This document shows, piece by piece, positions 4,944-11,352 of a stretch of 11,904 nt of DNA (position 1 is its first letter; every line of letters begins with the position of its first letter). The notes beneath the pieces are model-generated. The model was given only the letters and a program-made list of their open reading frames with translations, did not search any database and had not been told where the DNA came from. Position numbers and translations under genes: made by a program. Source of the DNA: JBFHNV01 sp965365655 (lineage in GTDB: Bacteria > Pseudomonadota > Gammaproteobacteria > HK1); contig CBDUCN010000146.1 of NCBI GenBank assembly GCA_965365655.1, positions 1 to 11,904 of the forward strand. The letters run 5' to 3'.

Positions 4944-5684
4944 TCATCCTCCGGCGGGGCGGGGGCACGCGAGACCGCGCGCCGCCACCAGTTCCATCAC
5001 GCGGCCGAACACCCGATCCGGCGACTGGCCGCTGGTATCCAGGAGCACGGCGTCGTCGGCCGGCCGCAGCGGCGCGACCGTTCGCTCGCTGTCGCGGCGG
5101 TCGCGATCCTGTATATCCCGCAGGAGGTCGGGGACGGTAGCACTAATTCCTTTTGCTATCAACTGCTTATGGCGCCTCTCCGCGCGCTCCTCCGGGCTGG
5201 CCGTGAGGAACAGCTTCAGGGGGGCGTCGGGGAACACGACGGTGCCCATGTCGCGCCCGTCCGCGACCAGCCCCGGCGGGCGCCGGAACGCGCGCTGGCG
5301 GTCCAAAAGCGCCTCGCGCACCGCCGGCACCACCGCGACCCGGGATGCGGCCTCGCCGCAGTCCTCGCCGCGCAGCGCGTCGTCCACCGGCTCGCCGGCG
5401 AGCAGCGCCCGCACCGGCGGATCGCCGTCGGTGACCCGGAAGTCGGCGTCGAGGTCGCGCGCCACCGCGGCCAGCGCCGCGGCGTCGTCCAGCGCGACCC
5501 CGGCGCGCAGCGCGGCGAGCGCCGTCAGCCGGTACAGCGCACCGCTGTCGAGCAGGTGGAATCCCAGGCGGCGGCTGAGGGTGCGGCTGAGGGTGCCCTT
5601 TCCGGAGCCCCCCGGCCCGTCCACCGCGATCACGGGGACGTCCGCCGGGGCCCGACCCGCGGCGCCGGCCCCGGGCGCGCTCAC
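4944..5684 (-). CDS. cmk: Cytidylate (CMP/dCMP) kinase
   Basis: Phosphorylates CMP and dCMP to the diphosphates using ATP; cytoplasmic. 246 aa (E. coli 227). The Walker A loop GPGGSGKGT is at 23-31, LLDSGALYR at 44-52, DGRDMGTVVFPDA (CMP-binding) at 142-154, RRHKQLIAKG at 170-179, and the arginine-rich lid RDRRDSERTVAPL around 193-205. The GTG start overlaps the aroA stop (GTGA) with GAGG 5 nt before it; it adds about 17 low-complexity residues before VIAVDGP compared with shorter homologues, so a later start is not excluded. Codons for residues 172-183 are strikingly AT-rich (TTG ATA GCA AAA GGA ATT AGT GCT), unlike the rest of the gene; an IHF consensus and a promoter-like -35 sit there. 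Confidence 0.96.
   Translation of the reverse strand: MSAPGAGAAGRAPADVPVIAVDGPGGSGKGTLSRTLSRRLGFHLLDSGALYRLTALAALRAGVALDDAAALAAVARDLDADFRVTDGDPPVRALLAGEPVDDALRGEDCGEAASRVAVVPAVREALLDRQRAFRRPPGLVADGRDMGTVVFPDAPLKLFLTASPEERAERRHKQLIAKGISATVPDLLRDIQDRDRRDSERTVAPLRPADDAVLLDTSGQSPDRVFGRVMELVAARGLACPRPAGG
5134..5162 (-). promoter_or_regulatory. Candidate internal promoter for rpsA
   Basis: On the minus strand TTGATA (5162-5157, 5 of 6 to the sigma-70 -35 consensus) is followed after 17 nt by TACCGT (5139-5134, only 3 of 6 to the -10). The spacer is AT-rich. It overlaps the IHF consensus. Known: in E. coli part of rpsA transcription starts within cmk. The weak -10 keeps confidence low. Confidence 0.3.
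5142..5169 (+). promoter_or_regulatory. Candidate IHF-binding site inside cmk
   Basis: TATCAACTGCTTA (5157-5169) matches the IHF consensus WATCAANNNNTTR at every defined position. Just 5' of it, on the correct side, lies an A/T-rich tract (ACTAATTCCTTTT, 5142-5154), the layout of strong IHF sites such as lambda H'. The surroundings are about 70 % GC, and the patch forces rare codons in a conserved part of cmk. It lies about 520 bp upstream of the rpsA start, in the direction of transcription towards rpsA-ihfB. Seen: the match and composition. Inferred: IHF binding and control of the downstream genes. Confidence 0.5.
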
Positions 5685-6994
5685 CGGGCCTCGACGCGCA
5701 GCCCGGCCGAGCGCGCCAGGGACACGAAGCCGGGAAACGAGGTGTTCACGTTCGCGCAGTCCAGCACCTCCACCGGCCCGGCAGCGGCGAGCCCCGCCAT
5801 CGCGAAGGCCATCGCGATGCGGTGATCGCCCAGGCTGTCCACCGTGCCGCCGGAGACACGCCCGCCCTCAACGCGCATGCCGTCCTCGCGCTCCTCGACC
5901 GCGATGCCCAGCGCCCGCAGCCCCGCGGCGACCGCCGCGATGCGGTCGCTCTCCTTGACCCGCAGCTCCGCCGCGCCGCGGAGCTCGGTGACCCCGTCCG
6001 CGCACGCCGCCGCGACCATCAGCGCCGGCAGCTCGTCGATCGCCCGCGGCACGACCTCGGGCGGGATCTCCACGCCGCGCAGCGGCGCGTGCCCGATCGC
6101 GATGTCCGCGACCGGCTCCCCGCCCTGCAGCCGCTCGTCGCGAAGCGTCACGTCCGCGCCCATCAGGCGCAGCACGTCCAGGACCCCGGTGCGGGTCGGG
6201 TTCACGCCCACGCCCTCGAGCAGCAGCGACGAGCCGGGCGCGATGCACGCGCCGACGAGGAAGAATGCCGCCGACGAGATGTCCGCAGGCACCGCGACCG
6301 AGCGCGCGCGCAGCGCGCCGACCGGCTCCAGGCGCACGCGGCCGGCTCCGGCCGCCACCGGCTGGCCGAAGCTCGCGAGCATGCGCTCGGTGTGGTCGCG
6401 CGTGGGCGCCGGCTCGTGCACCGTCGTCGGGCCGCCGGCGTACAGGCCGGCGAGCAGCAGCGCCGACTTCACCTGTGCGCTCGCGACCGGCATCGCGTAG
6501 TCGATGCCGGCCAGCGGCCCGTCGGCCGGCTGCACGGCGAGCGGCGGCGTGCCGCCCTCCGCGGTGCCGATGCGCGCGCCCATGCGCGACAGCGGCTCGG
6601 TCACGCGGCGCATCGGCCGGCGCATCAGCGACGAGTCGCCGACCAGCCGGCTCGCGAAGCGCTGCGCGGCCAGCACGCCGCACAGCAGCCGCATCGCGGT
6701 GCCGGAGTTGCCCATGTCGAGATCGCCGCGGGGCGCGCGCAGGCCGTGCAGGCCCACGCCGTGGATGCGCAGGCTCCCGCGGTCGGGGCCCTCGATGCGC
6801 ACCCCCATCGCGCGGAAGGCTGCGACGGTCGCCAGCGCGTCCTCGCCCTCGAGGAAGCCCTGCGCATCGGAGACGCCGTCGGCCAGCGAGCCGAGCATCA
6901 CGAAGCGGTGCGACACCGACTTGTCGCCGGGCACGCGCACGCGGCCCGTCAACGCGCCGCCGGGCGTCACGGCGAATCGGGTGCCGCCGCTCAC
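5681..6994 (-). CDS. aroA: 3-phosphoshikimate 1-carboxyvinyltransferase (EPSP synthase)
   Basis: Transfers enolpyruvyl from PEP to shikimate-3-phosphate, the sixth shikimate-pathway step. 437 aa (usual 427-445). Motifs: VPGDKSVSHR at 21-30 with K25, GNSGTAMRLL at 95-104, RPMRRV at 126-131, SAQVKSALLLAG at 172-183, RDHTERML at 199-206, NPTRTG at 265-270, IDELP at 319-323 with catalytic D320, RVKESDRI at 345-352, and GDHRIAMA at 389-396. The SAQxK, RDHTE and NPTRTG motifs are of the class II type (as in CP4 and the Pseudomonas TyrA-AroA fusion) rather than E. coli class I. The residue matching the CP4 glyphosate-tolerance alanine is Gly98. The GTG start overlaps the tyrA stop (GTGA) and has GGAGA about 9 nt upstream. 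It overlaps cmk by 4 nt too. Confidence 0.97.
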   Translation of the reverse strand: MSGGTRFAVTPGGALTGRVRVPGDKSVSHRFVMLGSLADGVSDAQGFLEGEDALATVAAFRAMGVRIEGPDRGSLRIHGVGLHGLRAPRGDLDMGNSGTAMRLLCGVLAAQRFASRLVGDSSLMRRPMRRVTEPLSRMGARIGTAEGGTPPLAVQPADGPLAGIDYAMPVASAQVKSALLLAGLYAGGPTTVHEPAPTRDHTERMLASFGQPVAAGAGRVRLEPVGALRARSVAVPADISSAAFFLVGACIAPGSSLLLEGVGVNPTRTGVLDVLRLMGADVTLRDERLQGGEPVADIAIGHAPLRGVEIPPEVVPRAIDELPALMVAAACADGVTELRGAAELRVKESDRIAAVAAGLRALGIAVEEREDGMRVEGGRVSGGTVDSLGDHRIAMAFAMAGLAAAGPVEVLDCANVNTSFPGFVSLARSAGLRVEAR

Positions 6995-7905
6995 TCCGTG
7001 CTCTCCGGCGCCCTGCTCGCGCGCACCCGGTCGTCGCGCGCGTCGGCCTCCTCGGCGTACCGGTCGCGCAGCCGCTTCGCGCGGGTGAAGACCTCGTGCA
7101 GGTGCTCGCCGTCGCCGCGGCGCACGGCGCCCAGCAGCGCGTCCAGGTCGGTGCCGAAGCGCTCGAGCACCTCCACCAGCGCGTCGCGGTTGGCGACGCA
7201 GATGTCGTGCCACATCTGCGGGTCGCTGGACGCGATGCGGGTGAAGTCGCGAAAGCCCCCCGCCGCGTAGCGGAAGATCTCGACGCGGTCCTGCATCCTG
7301 CCGAGCACGTCCACCAGCGTGTAGGCCAGCATGTGCGGCAGGTGGCTGGTCGCGGCGAGCACCTCGTCGTGGTGCGCGGCGTCCATGGTCAGCACCTCGG
7401 CGCCCACCGCGTGCCACATGTCGTGCACCCGGCTCACCGCCCGCGGGTCGGTCGCGTCGCCAGGGGTGAGGATCACGCGCCGGCCCAGGAACAGGTCGTC
7501 GATCGCGGCGTCGACGCCGCTGCGCTCGGTGCCGGCGATGGGGTGGCCCGGCACCAGCCAGCGCGGGACCTCGCCGAACGCGTCGCGCGCCGCGTTGACC
7601 ACCGCGCACTTCGCGCTTCCGACGTCGGTGACCACCGCACCGGGCGCGAGGCTGTGGCGCATCGCCGAGAACACCCCGCTCATCGCGCCCATCGGCACCG
7701 CGACCACGACCATGTCCGCCTCGCGCACCGCGTGCGCGACGTCGGTATGGAAACGATCCACGATGCCCAGCTCCAGCGCCCGCTCCAGGTGCCCGGCGCG
7801 CCGCGACGCGCCGACCACGGTGTCCACCAGCCCCAGGCGCCTGAGGTCGCGCGCGAGCGAGCCGCCGATGAGGCCCACGCCCACGATGCACAGGGTCTTG
7901 ATCAC
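6991..7905 (-). CDS. tyrA: Prephenate / cyclohexadienyl dehydrogenase (TyrA)
   Basis: Oxidatively decarboxylates prephenate (or arogenate) on the way to tyrosine. 304 aa, single-domain TyrA with no chorismate mutase and no ACT domain. The Rossmann motif VGVGLIGGSLA is at 8-18 (G9, G11, G14), DVGSAK at 94-99, PGHPIAGTE at 119-127 with the conserved H121, SHLPHMLAY at 187-195, and GGFRDFTRIASSDPQMW at 216-232. After the second strand the sequence is VVGASRR with no acidic residue, which suggests NADP+ may be used as well as or instead of NAD+. The start is GTG at 7905, 16 nt after the hisC stop, with no clear Shine-Dalgarno sequence. The gene overlaps aroA by 4 nt; in Pseudomonas these two are fused, here they are separate. 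Confidence 0.95.
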   Translation of the reverse strand: MIKTLCIVGVGLIGGSLARDLRRLGLVDTVVGASRRAGHLERALELGIVDRFHTDVAHAVREADMVVVAVPMGAMSGVFSAMRHSLAPGAVVTDVGSAKCAVVNAARDAFGEVPRWLVPGHPIAGTERSGVDAAIDDLFLGRRVILTPGDATDPRAVSRVHDMWHAVGAEVLTMDAAHHDEVLAATSHLPHMLAYTLVDVLGRMQDRVEIFRYAAGGFRDFTRIASSDPQMWHDICVANRDALVEVLERFGTDLDALLGAVRRGDGEHLHEVFTRAKRLRDRYAEEADARDDRVRASRAPESTE

Positions 7906-7921
7906 GCGCGGGTACCGCCGG

Positions 7922-9019
7922 TCAGAGGACGCGCTCTAGCGCCTCGACGAAGCGCCGGTTCTCCTCGGGGAGCCCGACGCTCACGCGCAGGTGGCGCGGC
8001 AGGCCGTAGCCGCCCACCGGGCGCACGATCACCCCCTCGCGCAGCAGCGCCTGGTACACCGGCGCCGCGTCACCGGGCATCTCCACGCTCACGAAGTTGC
8101 CGATGGACGGGATGAACGGCAGCCCGAGGCGCGAGAGCTCCGCCTCCAGCCAGGCCATCCCGTCGCGGTTCACGGCCACCGCGCGCGCGAGGTGCTCCTC
8201 GTCGGCGAGCGCCGCTTCCGCCGCGGCGAGCGCGACGCTGCTCACGTTGAAGGGCTGGCGCACGCGGTTCAGCAGGTCCGCGACCTCCGGGTGCGACACC
8301 GCGTAGCCCACCCGCAGCCCGGCGAGGCCGTAGGCCTTGGAGAACGTGCGCGTGACCACCAGGTTCGGGCGCTGGGGCAGCCACGCGAGGGCGTCCGGGT
8401 AGCCGTCCTCGGCCACGTACTCGCGGTACGCCTCGTCGACCACCGCGATCACGTGCTGCGGCAGGCCGGCGAGGAAGGTGGACAGCGCGTTGCCGTCCAC
8501 CCAGGTGCCGGTCGGGTTGTTGGGATTCGCGACGAACACCACCTTCGTGCGCTCGCCGACCGCGCGCGCCATCGCGTCGAGGTCGTGGCCGTAGCCCCGG
8601 GCCGGCACCGCGACGCCGGTCGCGCCCACCGCGCGCGTCGCCAGCGGGTAGACCGCGAACGCGTGCTCCGAGTACACGACCTCGTCGCCGGGACCGGCGA
8701 ACACCCGCGCGACGAACTCCAGCACGTCGTTCGACCCGTTGCCGAGCGTGATCTGCGCCGCCGGCACCGCGAGGCGCTCCGCGAGCGCCGCCTTCAGCCG
8801 GAAGCCGCCGCCGTCGGGGTAGCGCGCGATGTCGGCGAGCGCGGACCGCGCCGCCTCCAGCGCCCGCGGCGACGCGCCGATGGGGCTCTCGTTGGACGCG
8901 AGCTTGACGATGTCGGACAGGCCCAGCTCGCGCTGCAGATCCTCGATGGGCTTGCCCGGCTCGTACGGCGACAGGCCCCGCACGCCCGCGACCGCGAGAT
9001 CCACGAAGCGCGCACTCAT
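7922..9019 (-). CDS. hisC: Histidinol-phosphate / aromatic aminotransferase, HisC family
   Basis: Fold-type I PLP aminotransferase, 365 aa. Visible: LASNESP at 40-46, GNGSNDVLE at 93-101, NPNNPTG at 165-171, DEAYREY at 195-201, TRTFSKAYGLAGLRVGYA at 223-240 with PLP lysine K228, and the C-terminal HLRVSVG with substrate-carboxylate arginine R345. Position between pheA and tyrA, away from any his genes, suggests that this paralogue acts on phenylpyruvate and hydroxyphenylpyruvate (or on prephenate) as well as, or rather than, imidazole-acetol phosphate; HisC paralogues in this operon are known for broad specificity. The start ATG overlaps the pheA stop (ATGA) with an excellent GAGGAAGGGG upstream. 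Whether it is the cell's only HisC cannot be told from the window. Confidence 0.93.
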   Translation of the reverse strand: MSARFVDLAVAGVRGLSPYEPGKPIEDLQRELGLSDIVKLASNESPIGASPRALEAARSALADIARYPDGGGFRLKAALAERLAVPAAQITLGNGSNDVLEFVARVFAGPGDEVVYSEHAFAVYPLATRAVGATGVAVPARGYGHDLDAMARAVGERTKVVFVANPNNPTGTWVDGNALSTFLAGLPQHVIAVVDEAYREYVAEDGYPDALAWLPQRPNLVVTRTFSKAYGLAGLRVGYAVSHPEVADLLNRVRQPFNVSSVALAAAEAALADEEHLARAVAVNRDGMAWLEAELSRLGLPFIPSIGNFVSVEMPGDAAPVYQALLREGVIVRPVGGYGLPRHLRVSVGLPEENRRFVEALERVL

Positions 9020-10119
9020 GCCCCTTCCTCGGACACCGCGCGCGGGAACGAGCCCAGCACCTTCAGGTGCGCGGTGCGCGTCGCGAGCTCCTCGAGCGCC
9101 TCGGCCACCGGCGAGTCGTCGCGGTGCCCCTCGAAGTCGATGAAGAAGTTGTAGTTCCAGCGCTCCAGGCGCGACGGGCGCGACTCGATGCGCGTCATGT
9201 TGATGCCGCGCCGCGCAAACACCTCGATCGCATGGAACAGCCCCCCCGGGCGGTTCGTGAACGAGAACATCACGGACGTCTTGTCGTCGCCGCTCGGCCC
9301 CACCGTGTCGCGCCCGACCACGAGGAAGCGCGTGGTGTTGTCGGGCTCGTCCTCGATGTTCGCGGCCAGCACCGGCACCGCGTACGCGTCGGCGGCCACC
9401 CGTCCCGCGATGGCGGCGCCGCGCGGGTCGCCGCTGACGATGCGCGCAGCCTCGGCGTTGCTGCTCACCGCCTCGCGGTCCACCCGCGGCAGGTTGGTGT
9501 CCAGCCACTTGCGGCACTGCGCGAGGGACTGCTGGTGCGAGTACACCCGCTCCACCTGGTCGATCGCCGGCGCGTGGCTCATCAGGCAGTGGTGGATCGG
9601 CAGCAGCACCTCGCCGCAGATCGCGAGCGGCGATCGCACGAAGGTGTCCAGGGTGTGCGTCACCACGCCCTCGGTGGAGTTCTCGACGGGCACCACCCCG
9701 TAGTCGCAGGCGCCGGACTCCACGTCGCGGAACACCGCGTCGATGGTCCCCAGCGCCCGCGTGCTCACGGCGTGGCCGAAGTGCTTGACCGCGGCGGCCT
9801 CGGTATAGGTGCCGGCAGGCCCGAGGAAGGCCACGGTCAGTGGCACCTCCAGCGCGCGGCACGCGGACACGACCTCGCACAGGATGCGCTGCACGTCGGC
9901 GTCCGGCAGTGGCCCGGGATTGGTCCCGGCCACCCGGCGCAGCAGCTGCGCCTCGCGCTCCGGGCGGTACAGCGGGGTGTCCGCACCGTCGCTCGCGCGC
10001 TTTGCCTGTGCCGCGGCCTGGGCGAGGCCCGCGCGCTCGTTGACCAGGCGCAGCAGCTCGGAATCGATGCCGTCGATCGCGGCGCGGATCTCCTCCAGCG
10101 TGCGGGGGGGCTTGCTCAT
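9016..10119 (-). CDS. pheA: Bifunctional chorismate mutase / prephenate dehydratase (P-protein)
   Basis: Converts chorismate to prephenate and then to phenylpyruvate. 367 aa with the expected three modules. AroQ-type chorismate mutase lies at about 5-90 (IRAAIDGIDSELLRLVNER, then LYRPEREAQLL). Prephenate dehydratase spans about 94-270: GPAGTYTEAA at 100-109, PVENSTEG at 144-151, SHQQSLAQC at 194-202, and NTTRFLV at 261-267 with the catalytic TRF motif. The ACT regulatory domain is at about 280-360, with NRPGGLFHA and ESRPSR (312-317), the phenylalanine-binding part, so feedback inhibition by Phe is expected. ATG at 10119 chosen because MSKPPRTLEEIR is the family N-terminus; an in-frame GTG at 10155 would add 12 proline-rich residues. 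It starts 46 bp after the serA stop and overlaps hisC by 4 nt. Confidence 0.97.
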   Translation of the reverse strand: MSKPPRTLEEIRAAIDGIDSELLRLVNERAGLAQAAAQAKRASDGADTPLYRPEREAQLLRRVAGTNPGPLPDADVQRILCEVVSACRALEVPLTVAFLGPAGTYTEAAAVKHFGHAVSTRALGTIDAVFRDVESGACDYGVVPVENSTEGVVTHTLDTFVRSPLAICGEVLLPIHHCLMSHAPAIDQVERVYSHQQSLAQCRKWLDTNLPRVDREAVSSNAEAARIVSGDPRGAAIAGRVAADAYAVPVLAANIEDEPDNTTRFLVVGRDTVGPSGDDKTSVMFSFTNRPGGLFHAIEVFARRGINMTRIESRPSRLERWNYNFFIDFEGHRDDSPVAEALEELATRTAHLKVLGSFPRAVSEEGA

Positions 10120-10165
10120 GCGCGGCTCGGCAGGGTGGCCTCGGGGCGGCGGCACCGCGCGCTGC

Positions 10166-11329
10166 TCACAGCGTGCGCACCGACATCACGCCGTCGATGG
10201 CCGCCAGCGCGCCGATCACCTCCGGCGACGGCGGGGCCTCGACGTCGGTCAGAGTATAGGCGACGTCGCCCCGCGACCGGTTCAGCATGTCGATGATGTT
10301 GAGCCCCGCGGCCGCGAGCGTCGTGGAGATCTGGCCCAGCATGTTGGGCACGTTGGCGTTCACCAGCGCGAGGCGGTGGCCTTCGTTGCGCGGCATCTGT
10401 ATCTCGGGGAAGTTCACCGAGTTGCGGATGTTCCCTTCCTCGAGGAACGCACGCAGCTGATCCGCGACCATCACCGCGCAGTTGTCCTCGGCCTCGCGGG
10501 TGGACGCGCCGATGTGCGGCAGCGCGATTACCCGCGGGTGTCCCTTGAGCCGCGCGGTCGGGAAGTCGCACACGTATGCGTTGAGCTTGCCCGCGTCCAG
10601 CGCCGCGTGCAGCGCGCCCTCGTCCACGATGCCGTCGCGGGAGAAGTTGAGCAGCGTCGCGCCGTCGCGCATCAGCGCGATGCGCTTTTCGTCAAGGAGG
10701 TTGCGAGTCGCGTCCACCAGCGGCACGTGCAGCGTGACGAAGTCGGACTGCGCGAGCAGATCGCCAACGCTCGCGGCCTTGGTCACGCTGGCCGACAGCT
10801 CCCATGCGCGGCCGACGGTGATCTCCGGGTCGTGGCCCACGACCCTCATGCCGAGCGCGAGCGCGACGTTCGCGACCTGCACGCCGATGGCCCCGAGGCC
10901 CACCACGCCGAGCGTGCGCCCCGGCAGCTCGAAGCCGACGAACTGCTTCTTGCCGCTCTCCACCTGCTTCTTGATCGCCGCGTCGTCGCCCTCGATGCGC
11001 CGCGCGTAGTCCCACGCGCTGCACACGTTGCGCGCCGCCAGCAGCATGCCGGTGAGCACCAGCTCCTTGACCGCGTTGGCGTTCGCGCCCGGCGCGTTGA
11101 ACACCGGGATGCCGCGCTCGGTGAGCCGCGCGACGGGGATGTTGTTCGTTCCGGCGCCGGCGCGCGCGACCGCCTTCAGCGTCGGCGGCACCTCGTAGTC
11201 GTGCATGTTGGCCGAGCGCAGCAGCACCGCGTCCGGGCGCGGGATCTCGTGCGCGACCTCGTAGCGGTCTCGCGGCAGTCGCTCGAGGCCGGCCACGGAG
11301 ATGTTGTTGAGGACCAGGATCTTGTACAT
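10166..11329 (-). CDS. serA: D-3-phosphoglycerate dehydrogenase, short ACT-containing form
   Basis: Oxidises 3-phosphoglycerate to 3-phosphohydroxypyruvate, the first step of serine synthesis; the product is the substrate of the neighbouring SerC. 387 aa: D-2-hydroxyacid dehydrogenase fold plus a C-terminal ACT domain (about 317-387), in which N326 and N344 match known serine-binding asparagines, so serine feedback is plausible. RAGAGTNNIP is at 56-65, the Rossmann motif GLGAIG at 144-149 with D167 for NAD, NFSRDGIVDE at 228-237 with catalytic R231, and PHIGAST at 271-277 with H272. Oddity: the glutamate of the usual R-E-H triad is missing. Where E. coli has DVFPTEP, this protein has DFPTARLKGHP with no acidic residue between D255 and H272. 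ATG at 11329 has GGAAC upstream and lies 23 nt after serC. Confidence 0.9.
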   Translation of the reverse strand: MYKILVLNNISVAGLERLPRDRYEVAHEIPRPDAVLLRSANMHDYEVPPTLKAVARAGAGTNNIPVARLTERGIPVFNAPGANANAVKELVLTGMLLAARNVCSAWDYARRIEGDDAAIKKQVESGKKQFVGFELPGRTLGVVGLGAIGVQVANVALALGMRVVGHDPEITVGRAWELSASVTKAASVGDLLAQSDFVTLHVPLVDATRNLLDEKRIALMRDGATLLNFSRDGIVDEGALHAALDAGKLNAYVCDFPTARLKGHPRVIALPHIGASTREAEDNCAVMVADQLRAFLEEGNIRNSVNFPEIQMPRNEGHRLALVNANVPNMLGQISTTLAAAGLNIIDMLNRSRGDVAYTLTDVEAPPSPEVIGALAAIDGVMSVRTL

Positions 11330-11352
11330 GGACGTTCCGTGTCGTGCCGGTT

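Noticed and set aside
5110..5115. TATACA (minus strand) in cmk as a -10 element
   Set aside because: No -35-like hexamer 16-18 nt upstream (ACCGTC region); weaker than the TTGATA-N17-TACCGT candidate.
10117..10155. Alternative GTG start for pheA at 10155
   Set aside because: Adds a proline-rich extension not typical of the family; the ATG at 10119 gives the standard MSK...LEEIR N-terminus.
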